Assembly: GCA_045636145.1 (NCBI GenBank)
Contig: JAZTWV010000044.1
Coordinates: 1 to 39,337 of the forward strand
DNA length: 39,337 nt
Direction: 5' to 3'
Source of the DNA: Flemingiibacterium sp045636145
GTDB lineage: Bacteria > Bacillota > Clostridia > Oscillospirales > CAG-272
The notes under the pieces were generated by a model. The model made no database searches. It was not told the origin of the DNA and worked only from the letters and a program-made list of their open reading frames with translations. The position numbers and the translations under genes are program-made. Shown one piece after another: positions 30,837 to 39,337 of the stretch. How positions within the stretch are numbered: the stretch's first letter is position 1; each line of letters opens with the position of its first letter.

Positions 30837-31735
30837 GCGAGCCATCGGGAGTTATACTTTTAAACAAGCCGGAGGGTCTTACCTCACACGACTGCGTAAA
30901 CCGTATGCGGCGTTTGTTCGGAACAAAAAAGGTGGGACACACAGGTACACTTGACCCCATGGCAACAGGTGTTCTGCCAATCCTTATCGGAAGAGCAACA
31001 AAAGCCGCCGATCTGCTTGTCAGCGACACAAAAAAATACCGTGCAGGTCTCAGGCTCGGTGTGACAACGGACACCGAGGACACCACCGGCACTGTACTTA
31101 CAAGCACCGATAAGATCCCCGACTGCGGCAGAGTTTTTGAGGTATGCCGCGAATTTGTGGGGGAAATTATGCAGATTCCGCCCATGTACTCGGCTCTTAA
31201 GGTGGACGGGCAAAAGCTGGTTGATCTTGCACGCAAGGGAGTGAACATTGAACGCGAAGCACGTCCCATTACGGTGTTTTCGCTTGAAGCCGCGAGGGGA
31301 GCTTCCCACTCCGACTATATTCTTGACGTTCACTGCTCAAAAGGCACATATATACGTACACTTTGCGCTGATATAGGCGCGAAGCTTGGCTGTGGGGGTG
31401 CTATGAGCGCACTTTGCCGCACTGCCAGCGGAAATTTCACCATTGATTCCTGCACCACACTTGATGCCCTTGGCGAAATGTCCGAGGATGAGCGTTTTAG
31501 CTTGCTTCTTCCCATAGAATCGCTGTTTTGCGACCTTCCCAAAATCAAACTGCCGCCTTTCTTTGAAAAGCTGTCCCGAGACGGTAATGAGATATATCAA
31601 AAGAAGATCGGCACGTCTTACCACAGCGGTACACGCGTCTCGCTTTTTGGAGCTGACGGCTTCTATGCTCTCGGTGAGGTACGCGATTATCCGGACGGAA
31701 GTGCTGTAAAGGTAATAAAACTTTTCTCTTTGTGA
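30833..31735 (+). CDS. truB: tRNA pseudouridine-55 synthase
   Basis: The 300-residue enzyme makes pseudouridine 55 in the T-loop of tRNAs. The catalytic Asp41 is in GHTGTLDPMATG. Other motifs are GVILLNKPEGLTSHDCV and SKGTYIRTLCADIG. The ATG overlaps the nrnA stop codon (ATGA). Full length. Confidence 0.96.
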   Translation: MSEPSGVILLNKPEGLTSHDCVNRMRRLFGTKKVGHTGTLDPMATGVLPILIGRATKAADLLVSDTKKYRAGLRLGVTTDTEDTTGTVLTSTDKIPDCGRVFEVCREFVGEIMQIPPMYSALKVDGQKLVDLARKGVNIEREARPITVFSLEAARGASHSDYILDVHCSKGTYIRTLCADIGAKLGCGGAMSALCRTASGNFTIDSCTTLDALGEMSEDERFSLLLPIESLFCDLPKIKLPPFFEKLSRDGNEIYQKKIGTSYHSGTRVSLFGADGFYALGEVRDYPDGSAVKVIKLFSL

Positions 31736-31742
31736 GGTAGCC

Positions 31743-32543
31743 GTGTCATTTAAGCTTATAACCGCCGAAAACGGCGTAAAATACTTAAAATCCCATAGAA
31801 TAACCGTCCCCCACGGATTCGCAACCCGAATCGGCGGAGTCAGTACCCACGAGCACACAAGCTCGCTTAATCTTGCCTTCAGGCGTGGTGATGACAACGG
31901 GACGGTACTTGAAAATCTCCGCCTGTTCTGCACCGCGGTTGGCGTGAAAGCCGAAAGCGTCATAAGCCGTCACCAGGTGCATTCCCCCGACGTTATATAT
32001 GCGGATGAGACCGTTGCCGGAGAGGGGTATATGAGGAGCACCGACAAGTCATGCGACGGATACGTTACCGACAAACATGGCGTCACTCTCGGCGTAAAGA
32101 CAGCCGACTGTGTGCCTATCCTCTTTCACGATTCCACAGCAAATATCATCGGTGCTGTGCACGCAGGCTGGCGCGGAACGGCTTTGGGAATCGCCGCCGA
32201 ATGCGTTAGAAAAATGGCGGAGCTTGGGGCGCGCCCTGAAAATATAATCGCCGCCATAGGTCCGTCTATCCGCTTCTGCTGTTATGAGGTAGGCGAGGAT
32301 TTCAGAGATTCCGTCATGGAGCTTGTTGGAAACGACACCGCCGCGAGATTTATTGGTGAGCACAACGGGAAGCTTCATGCGGACATTGTGGGATTAAACC
32401 GAAATTTCCTGCTTTTGTCGGGTATTGCCGATGAAAACATTGATATTTCCGAGCTTTGCACCTGCTGTAATCCCGACCTGTTCTTCTCACACCGCGCATC
32501 TCACGGAAAACGCGGTACAATGCTGTCGGTGATCTCACTTTAA
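31743..32543 (+). CDS. pgeF: Peptidoglycan editing factor PgeF / YlmD-type
   Basis: The 266-residue protein is of the DUF152/laccase-domain family. Its metal and purine-binding signatures are VISRHQVHSPDV, GVKTADCVPILFHD, AVHAGWRGTALG and the C-terminal CTCCNPDLFFSHRASHGKRG. In E. coli PgeF removes wrongly placed amino acids from peptidoglycan precursors; relatives act as purine nucleoside phosphorylases. The start is GTG 31743 with GAGG upstream, and only seven bases separate it from truB. It is probably the last gene of this operon. The 208-base gap to the next gene shows no clear promoter or terminator. Confidence 0.92.
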   Translation: MSFKLITAENGVKYLKSHRITVPHGFATRIGGVSTHEHTSSLNLAFRRGDDNGTVLENLRLFCTAVGVKAESVISRHQVHSPDVIYADETVAGEGYMRSTDKSCDGYVTDKHGVTLGVKTADCVPILFHDSTANIIGAVHAGWRGTALGIAAECVRKMAELGARPENIIAAIGPSIRFCCYEVGEDFRDSVMELVGNDTAARFIGEHNGKLHADIVGLNRNFLLLSGIADENIDISELCTCCNPDLFFSHRASHGKRGTMLSVISL

Positions 32544-32751
32544 ACCTCAATGTGACAGGACTGTGAATATTATCCGCCATAAGTGACGGTATATAGAATA
32601 TTTTCCGATTTCTTTGCCGCACCGGGCGATTGTTCAAGATTTATTCAAATAAATATGTTATACTTTTGTCGTGTCTCTTATTGGGGCACGACGGTATTCT
32701 TAAACCCCTACCCATTTTGTTTACATCATCGAAATTTTGGAGGAACTTCCA

Positions 32752-33771
32752 ATGATAGAAGTAAAAAATCTGGTGAAGCGTTTCGGCAGTAAATACGCTG
32801 TTGATGATATCAGCTTTTCCATTGGCAAAGGTGAAATAGTAGGCTTCCTCGGTCCTAACGGCGCCGGCAAGTCCACCACCATGAACATTATAACGGGATA
32901 CATGTCATCCACCCTCGGCACAGCAGAGGTTGGCGGAATCAATATTCTCGAAGCACCAATTGAGGCAAAAAAGCTTATCGGCTATCTTCCCGAACAGCCG
33001 CCGCTTTATCTTGACATGACCGTTCGCGAATATCTGAACTTCGTATATGATCTTAAGGGATGCCGACTTAACCGCAAAAAGCATCTTGAGGAAATCTGCC
33101 GTGTTGTAAAGATAACCGACGACTACAATAAAAACCGCCTTATAAAGAATCTGTCAAAAGGATATAAACAGCGCGTAGGTATCGCACAGGCACTTGTTGG
33201 CAATCCGGCAGTCATAATACTCGACGAGCCGACCGTTGGTCTTGACCCGAAAGAGATAATTGAGATACGCTCGCTTATAAGAACGCTCGGCGAGGCTCAC
33301 ACCGTTATTCTTTCCACACATATTCTCTCGGAGGTTCAGGCAGTCTGTGACCGAATACTTATAATAAATTCCGGCAAGCTTATTGCCGATGAAAAGACCG
33401 AGAGCATTATAAATATGCTTGAGGGCACACGCCGTCTGAGCGCGCGAATCTGCGGACCTCAGCGCGAAATACTTCATGAGCTTCGTGCACTGCCTGAGAT
33501 AACCCGTGCAGAGGCTATAGGTGAGCGTGAAAATGACAGCTTCCTGTACGCCATCGAGAGCAGCTCCGGTGTTGACATAAGAAAATCCCTTTTCTTTATG
33601 CTGGCGAAAAACAATTGGCCTCTTATAGGTCTTGAAGCCGAGGGGACAAATCTTGAGGATATATTCATATCTCTTGTTGACAAAAAGGCTCAGACGCCCG
33701 TAAAGCCCCGAGAAATACCGCAGTTTGACATAAAACTGCCCGAATTTGAGAGTAAGGAGGAGAACGACTGA
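32752..33771 (+). CDS. ABC transporter ATP-binding protein (GldA-like)
   Basis: The 339-residue ATPase has Walker A GPNGAGKST (34-42), the signature LSKGYKQRVG, Walker B VIILDEP and the H-loop LSTHIL. The C-terminal extension (about 230-339) is typical of ABC-2 exporters of the GldA type. ATG 32752 has a strong GGAGG site; an in-frame ATG at 32737 overlaps that site. The stop overlaps the permease start (TGATG). Confidence 0.93.
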   Translation: MIEVKNLVKRFGSKYAVDDISFSIGKGEIVGFLGPNGAGKSTTMNIITGYMSSTLGTAEVGGINILEAPIEAKKLIGYLPEQPPLYLDMTVREYLNFVYDLKGCRLNRKKHLEEICRVVKITDDYNKNRLIKNLSKGYKQRVGIAQALVGNPAVIILDEPTVGLDPKEIIEIRSLIRTLGEAHTVILSTHILSEVQAVCDRILIINSGKLIADEKTESIINMLEGTRRLSARICGPQREILHELRALPEITRAEAIGERENDSFLYAIESSSGVDIRKSLFFMLAKNNWPLIGLEAEGTNLEDIFISLVDKKAQTPVKPREIPQFDIKLPEFESKEEND

Positions 33772-34481
33772 TGTTAGCTATATACAAGCGCGAAATGCAG
33801 GCTTATTTTACATCGCCCGTTGGATATGTATTCATGGCTATGTTCCTTGCTGTCAACGCATTTATATTTGCTTTCTGCACACTCCTTATGGGAATGGAAA
33901 GCAGTTTGTCTTCATATTTTCAGTTTATTATGTGGGCGTTTATCGTGCTGGTTCCAATCCTCACCATGAAGATGTTCAGCGAGGAGCGCAGGGCGCGCAC
34001 AGAACAGCTTCTTCTCACCGCCCCTATCAGTCTTATGGGTATGGTAATGGGCAAGTTTTTCGCCGCATTCACAATGTTTGCCGGAACATTTATATTCGGC
34101 AGTCTCATAAACTTCCCCCTGCTCTATAAATACGGCACACCCAACACAGCAACGCTTATATCAAGCTCAGTGGGAATCATTCTTATCGGCGCGGCGTTTA
34201 TAGCAATCGGTCTTTTTATATCGGCACTGACCGAGAATCAAATAGTTGCCGCCGTTGGTACTATCGGCGTTATACTGTTTATGCTTGTTATAGGCTTCCT
34301 GTCAAGCTTTATTGATGTATATGCCATCAGAGCGGCGCTCACCTGGATATCCGTATTCAGCCGCTACGGTAACTTCGGATTCGGCATTCTTGACATAGCA
34401 TCGCTTCTTTACTACTTCTCTATCTGCTTTATATTCATGTTCCTCACCGTGCGCGTATATGAAAAGCGCCGTTGGTCGTGA
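33771..34481 (+). CDS. ABC-2 permease (GldF-like)
   Basis: The 236-residue membrane protein has six helices. The start MLAIYKREMQAYFTSPVGYV and the motif EERRARTEQLLLTAPIS are typical of GldF-like permeases, which pair with the GldA-like ATPase. Translation is coupled to the upstream gene through the shared A of TGATG. Confidence 0.93.
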   Translation: MLAIYKREMQAYFTSPVGYVFMAMFLAVNAFIFAFCTLLMGMESSLSSYFQFIMWAFIVLVPILTMKMFSEERRARTEQLLLTAPISLMGMVMGKFFAAFTMFAGTFIFGSLINFPLLYKYGTPNTATLISSSVGIILIGAAFIAIGLFISALTENQIVAAVGTIGVILFMLVIGFLSSFIDVYAIRAALTWISVFSRYGNFGFGILDIASLLYYFSICFIFMFLTVRVYEKRRWS

Positions 34482-34505
34482 TATGCCGCAAAGGAGGACA
34501 AAGCA

Positions 34506-35975
34506 ATGAATAACAATCAAAAAGCCCTTGAAATGGGCAAAAAAGTAAAGCACGGCACAGTTTCCGTACTTTTGACAGTAGTGGTTATTGCCGCTGTTGT
34601 CATAGTTAATATAATCTTCTCTGCATTCGCGTACAAAAACAATTGGTATGTAGACCTTACCGAAACGGGAATATACGGTCTCACCGATGCCGGCAGAGCA
34701 CTGCTTGATGAAGTGGATGCACCCGTACAGATTCATTTCTGCTCACCTTTTGACGTTATGGAATCAAATGCCGCACAGAAAATGGTCTTTGAGCTTGTAA
34801 AGGAAATGGCGGCGGAATACGATAATATTACATTCGACTATATCGACCCCATAAAAAATCCTACGGCGGTCATCAAATACAAATCGTCGGCGGCAGATGC
34901 GGTAAACGCCCGCTCAGTTATAGTTGAGAGCGGCAGTGAATTTCGCAAATTTGCCCTTGAAGCACTGTTTATAGTTGATACCGACAACACTACCGCTTGG
35001 GCATTCAACGGCGAAAAGAAGCTTATCACCGCCATTGTTCAGTGCACACAGGCAGAAACACCCATCGCGTATTTCACCACCACTCACGGTGAGTACATAC
35101 CGACGTCCTTGCAGGAGCTTGTTTATGACGCAGGTTATGAGCTTCGTCCCATCGACCTTACAACTGAAGAAATACATGAAGATGCCCGTCTTCTTATAAT
35201 TTCAAGTCCCGTAACGGATTTTGAGGGCATTTCTGAGGTTTCCGCCGGAAGAAAGTCGGAAATTGAGAAAATCGACGATTTTCTTGACAGCTTCGGAAAC
35301 GTTATGGTATTCATGGATCCGGACACCAAGGAGCTTCCCGAGCTTGAAGAATTTTTGGTGGAATGGGGTATTGAATTTGACAATTCCGTACTGAAAGACC
35401 CCGAAAATTCCATCGATATCAACCACTACGCGATTTCCGGTCAGTACTCCATCGAGGAAAATTCCCTCGGAGCTTCCCTTGTTAAGGATATAGTTTCGGT
35501 TGGCACAGCACCCAAGACTATCGTTAACTACGCAAGTCCTATAAATCTTCTTTTTGACTACAACAACGGAAGACAGACATCTACCGCCATCTATACCTCG
35601 GACAAGGCTCAGAAGTATGTTGACGGCAAGATTGTGGAAGAAGGACGTTATCCTCTCGTAGCACTCAGCCGCGAGATCAGATACATTGACAACACAGAGC
35701 ATTATTCCTATGTGTTCGCCATCGGTTCAAAATACTTCACCGCAGATACATTTCTGACCCCCACCTACGCCAACAGCGATATTATCTACACGATGATGCG
35801 CGCTATGGGTAAGGTGCAGGTGCCCATCGACCTTGACTTTAAGGTGTTTGAGGATGAATCCCTTGATATTCTTCAGTCTGAGGCAGGCACATGGACTATT
35901 GTGCTTACACTTGCGATACCTGCCTGTGTATTTATAGCCGGAATCATTATTTGGATCAGGAGAAAGAACGCATGA
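34506..35975 (+). CDS. GldG-family ABC accessory protein
   Basis: The 489-residue protein has an N-terminal membrane helix (about 19-42), a large outer domain (about 45-460) that begins NNWYVDLTETGIYGLTDAGR, and a C-terminal helix (about 463-485) ending in IRRKNA. This is the GldG/ABC_transp_aux layout. It follows the permease gene by 24 bases and overlaps the DUF4340 gene by four. In non-gliding Firmicutes the role of this module is unknown. Confidence 0.9.
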   Translation: MNNNQKALEMGKKVKHGTVSVLLTVVVIAAVVIVNIIFSAFAYKNNWYVDLTETGIYGLTDAGRALLDEVDAPVQIHFCSPFDVMESNAAQKMVFELVKEMAAEYDNITFDYIDPIKNPTAVIKYKSSAADAVNARSVIVESGSEFRKFALEALFIVDTDNTTAWAFNGEKKLITAIVQCTQAETPIAYFTTTHGEYIPTSLQELVYDAGYELRPIDLTTEEIHEDARLLIISSPVTDFEGISEVSAGRKSEIEKIDDFLDSFGNVMVFMDPDTKELPELEEFLVEWGIEFDNSVLKDPENSIDINHYAISGQYSIEENSLGASLVKDIVSVGTAPKTIVNYASPINLLFDYNNGRQTSTAIYTSDKAQKYVDGKIVEEGRYPLVALSREIRYIDNTEHYSYVFAIGSKYFTADTFLTPTYANSDIIYTMMRAMGKVQVPIDLDFKVFEDESLDILQSEAGTWTIVLTLAIPACVFIAGIIIWIRRKNA

Positions 35976-37564
35976 TGGAACAGGATAAAAACAATCTGCA
36001 AAACGGCGATCAATCCACAATATTCACCGCCCCCGATGTGCCAAGCCCAACGCTTAATCACAAGATACGCGTAGGCACCCTTAAAAAGCAGCGCCGCCTG
36101 GTGCTCATTATCGCACTCTTTGTAGTTGCCGCCATCTGTGCTTACTTTTTCGTAGTTCTTCCTATCGTAAACTTCGTTGAAGCGAAAACAGAAGAAACAG
36201 TGGAGCTGCTTGACGGAGAGGTACTTGGCACAAACAACCGTATTATGATTTTTGAGCATACGGAGCGCAAGAATATAAAATCCATTGACATCCACAACGA
36301 GTTTGATGAATTCGGCTTCTATTACGACGAAGAAGATGAAGCCTTTTACGTCACAGATCATCCGGGCGCACCATACAGTAAGGAGCTTTTCTCCTCCCTT
36401 GTGGTAAGCGTAGGACACACCCTTTCCACAGAACGTGTAACAACAGACTGCGACAATATGTCAGAATACGGACTTGCCGATGAGCAGTCACCTGCATGGT
36501 ACACACTCACCACCCGTGACGGGGATGAGCACACTGTTTACATAGGTGATCCCACACCAAGCGGCACCGGCTATTATGTGCGCTACAAGGACAGAAACGC
36601 GGTGTACGTCCTCAGCTCCGATATCGCAAAAACCGTGCTCCTTCCCCTCGAAAACATGATTACACCCCTCCTTACCCTTCCGATGAATTCAAACGACTAT
36701 TTCACCATCCAAAACTTTGCGGTAATGCAGGGTGATAATGTGAATGTGATGATAACATTCCTTGATGAGGAAGCCAAGAAGGAAACTGCATCAACAAGTG
36801 CTTACCAGATGCTCTATCCCTCGAACTATGCAGTAAACACCACAAGCTACTCTACGGTTCTTGAAATACTGAAAAGCTTTTCAGGAAATGCCACATTGGC
36901 ATATGCCCCAACAGAGGAAGAGCTGACGGAATACGGTCTGCTTGAACCTGCTTACACCATCTATTACAAGTATCAGGGAATCGAACAGTTTGTTGTATTC
37001 AGCGAAAGGAACGAAAACGGAAATTACTCCGCCTACTCTGCTCTCTTTGACCTTATATGCGAGGTTCCCGGAGACAGCGTTTCATGGCTTGAATGGGATC
37101 TTATCAAATGGGTGGACTCACCTATATTCATGATAAATATCAATGATGTGGCTACCATTACAGTTGAAAGCGACACCGCCACGCGGATATACGACCTTGA
37201 AGGCGAGGCAAAGGAGCTTGTTGTAACTGAGTGCGAAACCGGTTTCAAGCCTGAAGTTCAGAACTTCCGCCAATTCTACAAATCCCTTTTATCCATATAT
37301 CTGCAAGGGTATGTTTCAGGTGATCTCACCGCAGATGAAGTCTCTGCGCTGACGAAAGATGAACCCTATCTCACCCTTACAATAGAAACCCGAAGCGGAA
37401 ATCTCACGGAATTTAAATTCTACCCCTACTCCACAAGACGTGCATACTACACCGTCAACGGAAACGGTGAATTTTATGTGCTCCGCGACATGGCAACTAA
37501 GATTATATCCGACAGTGAGAAGGTAATGACAAACACCGAGATCGACTCGGAGGCACACAGCTAA
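35972..37564 (+). CDS. DUF4340 membrane-anchored protein
   Basis: The 530-residue protein has a cytoplasmic N-terminus, one membrane helix (about 42-64, LVLIIALFVVAAICAYFFVV) and a large outer domain with DUF4340-like repeats (for example EYGLADEQSPAWYTLTTRDG and EYGLLEPAYTIYYKY). DUF4340 genes regularly follow gldG-like genes. The start is ATG 35972, inside the end of the gldG-like gene, with AGGAG upstream; a second ATG (35975) is adjacent. Function unknown, presumably part of the ABC complex. Confidence 0.88.
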   Translation: MMEQDKNNLQNGDQSTIFTAPDVPSPTLNHKIRVGTLKKQRRLVLIIALFVVAAICAYFFVVLPIVNFVEAKTEETVELLDGEVLGTNNRIMIFEHTERKNIKSIDIHNEFDEFGFYYDEEDEAFYVTDHPGAPYSKELFSSLVVSVGHTLSTERVTTDCDNMSEYGLADEQSPAWYTLTTRDGDEHTVYIGDPTPSGTGYYVRYKDRNAVYVLSSDIAKTVLLPLENMITPLLTLPMNSNDYFTIQNFAVMQGDNVNVMITFLDEEAKKETASTSAYQMLYPSNYAVNTTSYSTVLEILKSFSGNATLAYAPTEEELTEYGLLEPAYTIYYKYQGIEQFVVFSERNENGNYSAYSALFDLICEVPGDSVSWLEWDLIKWVDSPIFMININDVATITVESDTATRIYDLEGEAKELVVTECETGFKPEVQNFRQFYKSLLSIYLQGYVSGDLTADEVSALTKDEPYLTLTIETRSGNLTEFKFYPYSTRRAYYTVNGNGEFYVLRDMATKIISDSEKVMTNTEIDSEAHS

Positions 37565-37570
37565 AAATAT

Positions 37571-37593
37571 GCTCCCCGATAAAATCGGGGAGC
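37571..37593. terminator. Terminator of the Gld-type cluster
   Basis: GCTCCCCGAT (37571-37580) and ATCGGGGAGC (37584-37593) form a perfect 10-base stem with loop AAA, followed by TAACTTTTATTTT. It lies between the convergent DUF4340 and DAHP synthase genes. Confidence 0.9.
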
Positions 37594-37604
37594 TAACTTT
37601 TATT

Positions 37605-38621
37605 TTAGCCGATACTCTTGCCCATTGCGGCAAGGATGTTCTTGATTTTTACCATAACATCATCGAATTCGTCCGGAGTAAGAGACTGCTTGCCGTCAGA
37701 CAGTGCCTTTGCGGGATTATTGTGAACCTCTATCATAAGACCGTCCGCGCCCGCGGCAACAGCCGCCAGGGCGAGGGGCTCAACAAGCCAATTTATTCCG
37801 CCTGCATGGCTGGGGTCTGCAACAACGGGAAGATGCGAAAGCTTCTTAAGCACAGGAATTGCAGACACGTCAAAAGTATTGCGCGTTGTGGTTTCAAAGG
37901 TGCGTATTCCGCGCTCACAGAGGATAACATTTTCGTTACCGCCTGCCATGATGTACTCGGCACTCATGAGAAGCTCCTCTATGGTATTGGCAAGACCTCT
38001 TTTTAAAAGGATAGGCTTGCGTGTATGACCAAGCTCCTTGAGAAGCTCAAAATTCTGCATATTTCTTGCGCCTACTTGGATAATGTCAACGCTTTCAAAA
38101 AGTGGGAGGTGCGCCGCATCCATTATTTCCGTAACTATTGGAAGTCCCGTATTTTTCTTTGCTTCAAGCAGAAGATCAATACCTTCCGCCTTAAGTCCCT
38201 GAAATGCATACGGAGAAGTGCGCGGCTTGAAAGCACCGCCGCGAAGCATAGCAGAGCCGGCAGTCTTTACGCGCTGTGCAATTTCGCATATCTGCTCCTC
38301 ACACTCAACCGAGCATGGGCCGCTGATAACCTGAAAATGCCCTCCGCCGATTTTAAGTCCGCCTACATTGACAACTGTGTCGTCCGGATGGAATTTACGG
38401 TTAGCATTCTTAAACGGCTCCTGTACGCGCTTTACTTCCTCAACAATGGTGTTTGTACGAAGGCTGTCAATATCAACCCTTGAGGTATCGCCCACAAGAC
38501 CGATAATAGTTGTATGAAGACCGTCAACAAGATGCGCTTGAAGCCCGGGAGTTTTTTCGAGATCCGATATAAATCCTGTCACAAGCTCCTTTTTAGTATT
38601 TGGCTTAATGATAATAATCAT
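37605..38621 (-). CDS. aroF: 3-deoxy-7-phosphoheptulonate synthase
   Basis: The 338-residue enzyme joins phosphoenolpyruvate and erythrose 4-phosphate in the first step of the shikimate pathway. An N-terminal ferredoxin-like regulatory domain (about 1-70) precedes a TIM barrel with SGPCSVE, RGGAFKPRTSPYAFQG, VGARNMQNF, LLKRG, CERGIRTFE and ADPSHAGG, as in type I-beta synthases (Thermotoga type). The regulatory domain suggests feedback control by an aromatic amino acid. Promoter at 38676-38704. Gene symbol usage varies (aroF, aroG, aroA). Confidence 0.95.
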   Translation of the reverse strand: MIIIIKPNTKKELVTGFISDLEKTPGLQAHLVDGLHTTIIGLVGDTSRVDIDSLRTNTIVEEVKRVQEPFKNANRKFHPDDTVVNVGGLKIGGGHFQVISGPCSVECEEQICEIAQRVKTAGSAMLRGGAFKPRTSPYAFQGLKAEGIDLLLEAKKNTGLPIVTEIMDAAHLPLFESVDIIQVGARNMQNFELLKELGHTRKPILLKRGLANTIEELLMSAEYIMAGGNENVILCERGIRTFETTTRNTFDVSAIPVLKKLSHLPVVADPSHAGGINWLVEPLALAAVAAGADGLMIEVHNNPAKALSDGKQSLTPDEFDDVMVKIKNILAAMGKSIG

Positions 38622-38675
38622 TTTAATATATCCCTCGCAATCGTATTAGATGTTTAATTCTTTAATATACTATAT

Positions 38676-38704
38676 ATTTTATCACTTCAAACTGCAAATT
38701 GCAA
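38676..38704 (-). promoter_or_regulatory. Promoter of DAHP synthase
   Basis: On the minus strand TTGCAA (38704-38699) and TAAAAT (38681-38676) are separated by 17 bases, about 55 bases upstream of the gene. Confidence 0.6.
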
Positions 38705-38779
38705 GGGCATAATGAAAATTTGACAATCTTCTAATATTTTGTGTAAAAAATATACATTTTTTGCCGTTTTTTTGTAATA

Positions 38780-38974
38780 TTATATATCCTCAAGAGAAAT
38801 AAGCTCCGGAAGTGGGCGCGGAACACGTTTAAGGGGGTCATAAACGAACTTACGGCACACATACTCCTTATCAACCGCCCCACGATAAGAGCACAGCATA
38901 TCTCCGGTTGCTTTTATCTCACTTGCATAACGGCAGAATTCACACACGCGCGGAATATCCGAATTTTTCTTCAT
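38780..38974 (-). CDS. Small Cys-motif protein (64 aa)
   Basis: Soluble protein with VCEFCRYASEI followed by LCSYRGAVDKEYVCRKF, i.e. C-x2-C and two further Cys, fitting a small zinc- or iron-sulfur-binding fold. The C-terminus is YDPLKRVPRPLPELISLEDI. I recall small Clostridia proteins with this pattern but no function. The start is ATG 38974 with AAAGGAA upstream; the frame is open to 38995. It has its own consensus promoter at 39014-39042. Confidence 0.75.
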   Translation of the reverse strand: MKKNSDIPRVCEFCRYASEIKATGDMLCSYRGAVDKEYVCRKFVYDPLKRVPRPLPELISLEDI

Positions 38975-39013
38975 ATGCGGCTTCCTTTCAAACAATCAAG
39001 CTATGATATCATA

Positions 39014-39042
39014 ATTGTATCATAACGAGGCTGAATTGTCAA
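39014..39042 (-). promoter_or_regulatory. Promoter of the small Cys-motif gene
   Basis: On the minus strand TTGACA (39042-39037) and TACAAT (39019-39014) are separated by 17 bases, about 40 bases upstream of the ATG. Confidence 0.75.
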
Positions 39043-39130
39043 GCAAAACCATCCTGGTATGCGTTTTATGAGTGCCTTGTGCCAAGAAAACTGATATAAA
39101 CCGCCTCTCGGCAAAAAAGAGAGGACAAGC

Positions 39131-39337
39131 ATGACCACCAACAGAGAATTATTTGAAAACGCGCCTGTGCCGAAGGCACTTGCGACACTCGCCGTTCCGA
39201 CAATCATAAGCCAGCTTATTACGATGATATACAACCTCGCGGATACCTTCTTTATCGGATCTACGGACGATCCGTACAAGGTTGCGGCATCGTCGGTTGC
39301 ATTCGTTCTCGTTTTCGCGATGAACTGTCTGTCGAAC
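39131..39337 (+). CDS. MATE-family efflux transporter (N-terminal part, runs off the window)
   Basis: The first 69 residues are visible and the gene continues past the window end. The start NRELFENAPVPKALATLAVP and the following TIISQLITMIYNLADTFFIG are typical of MATE (multidrug and toxin extrusion) proteins of the NorM/MepA type, covering the first helix and the start of the second. The ribosome site GAGAGG lies at good spacing. CCTCTC (39104-39109) could pair with that GAGAGG (39119-39124) and cover it. The substrate is unknown. Confidence 0.9.
   Translation, partial: MTTNRELFENAPVPKALATLAVPTIISQLITMIYNLADTFFIGSTDDPYKVAASSVAFVLVFAMNCLSN

Noticed and set aside
32630..32664. Promoter before the Gld-type cluster (TTGTTC and TATACT)
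   Set aside because: The spacing is about 23 bases, too long for a normal sigma-A promoter.
39001..39279. Minus-strand open frame of 92 codons at the right end
   Set aside because: Lies opposite the start of the MATE gene, whose motifs are clear; no family features.

Overview
The window looks like a chromosomal segment of an anaerobic Clostridia (Firmicutes) bacterium, probably an uncultured gut member of the Oscillospiraceae or Lachnospiraceae type. The reasons are the AGGAGG-type ribosome sites, the near-consensus TTGACA/TATAAT promoters with 17-base spacing, a DUF1836 regulator, a biotin-dependent sodium-pump decarboxylase operon, a class II aldolase, PepF, an ECF transporter S component and a Gld-type ABC cluster. 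The taxonomic call is inference. I see no CRISPR array and no rRNA.

Region 1 (1-7400) is accessory DNA. At the far left (19-286) two near-identical 30-base dyads lie in inverted orientation. Each has 12-base arms around an asymmetric 6-base spacer. Between them is a segment of about 210 bases with a perfect consensus promoter pointing left. A complete tyrosine recombinase gene (283-1134) abuts the right-hand dyad. This is the architecture of a phase-variable invertible promoter and is the most interesting feature of the window. Next comes an integrative mobilizable element: an uncharacterised Cys-rich protein (possibly DUF6076) divergent from a small HTH protein, then a small acidic protein, a candidate oriT, MobC, a MobA/VirD2-type relaxase, a small conserved protein and a large serine recombinase that ends at a strong terminator near 7390.

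Region 2 (7400-19400) is core-like. It holds a DUF1836 protein, an NfeD-like/flotillin pair with a membrane protein, an MBL-fold hydrolase, fructose-bisphosphate aldolase, an acyl-ACP thioesterase and tRNA-Ser(GGA). A three-gene envelope cluster follows (polytopic membrane protein, GT2 glycosyltransferase, secreted InlB-repeat protein with an acidic pentapeptide tail). It converges on an amidohydrolase/ECF S-component pair.

Region 3 (19400-25130) is a five-gene operon. It encodes a divergent acyl-CoA-type carboxyltransferase, an OadG-like subunit, a biotin carrier, an OadB/MmdB sodium-pump subunit and an OadA/5S-type carboxyltransferase without its own biotin domain. The gene set combines the parts of a membrane decarboxylase sodium pump with those of a soluble transcarboxylase. 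A 250-base fold-back element resembling a MITE lies just downstream.

Region 4 (25130-39337) holds PepF and an aconitase-like hydratase (minus strand), rbfA-nrnA-truB-pgeF with overlapping or closely spaced genes, a four-gene GldA/GldF/GldG/DUF4340 ABC cluster, DAHP synthase, a small Cys-motif protein and the start of a MATE transporter that runs off the window. The promoters, terminators and repeats listed were read by eye; none has been tested.
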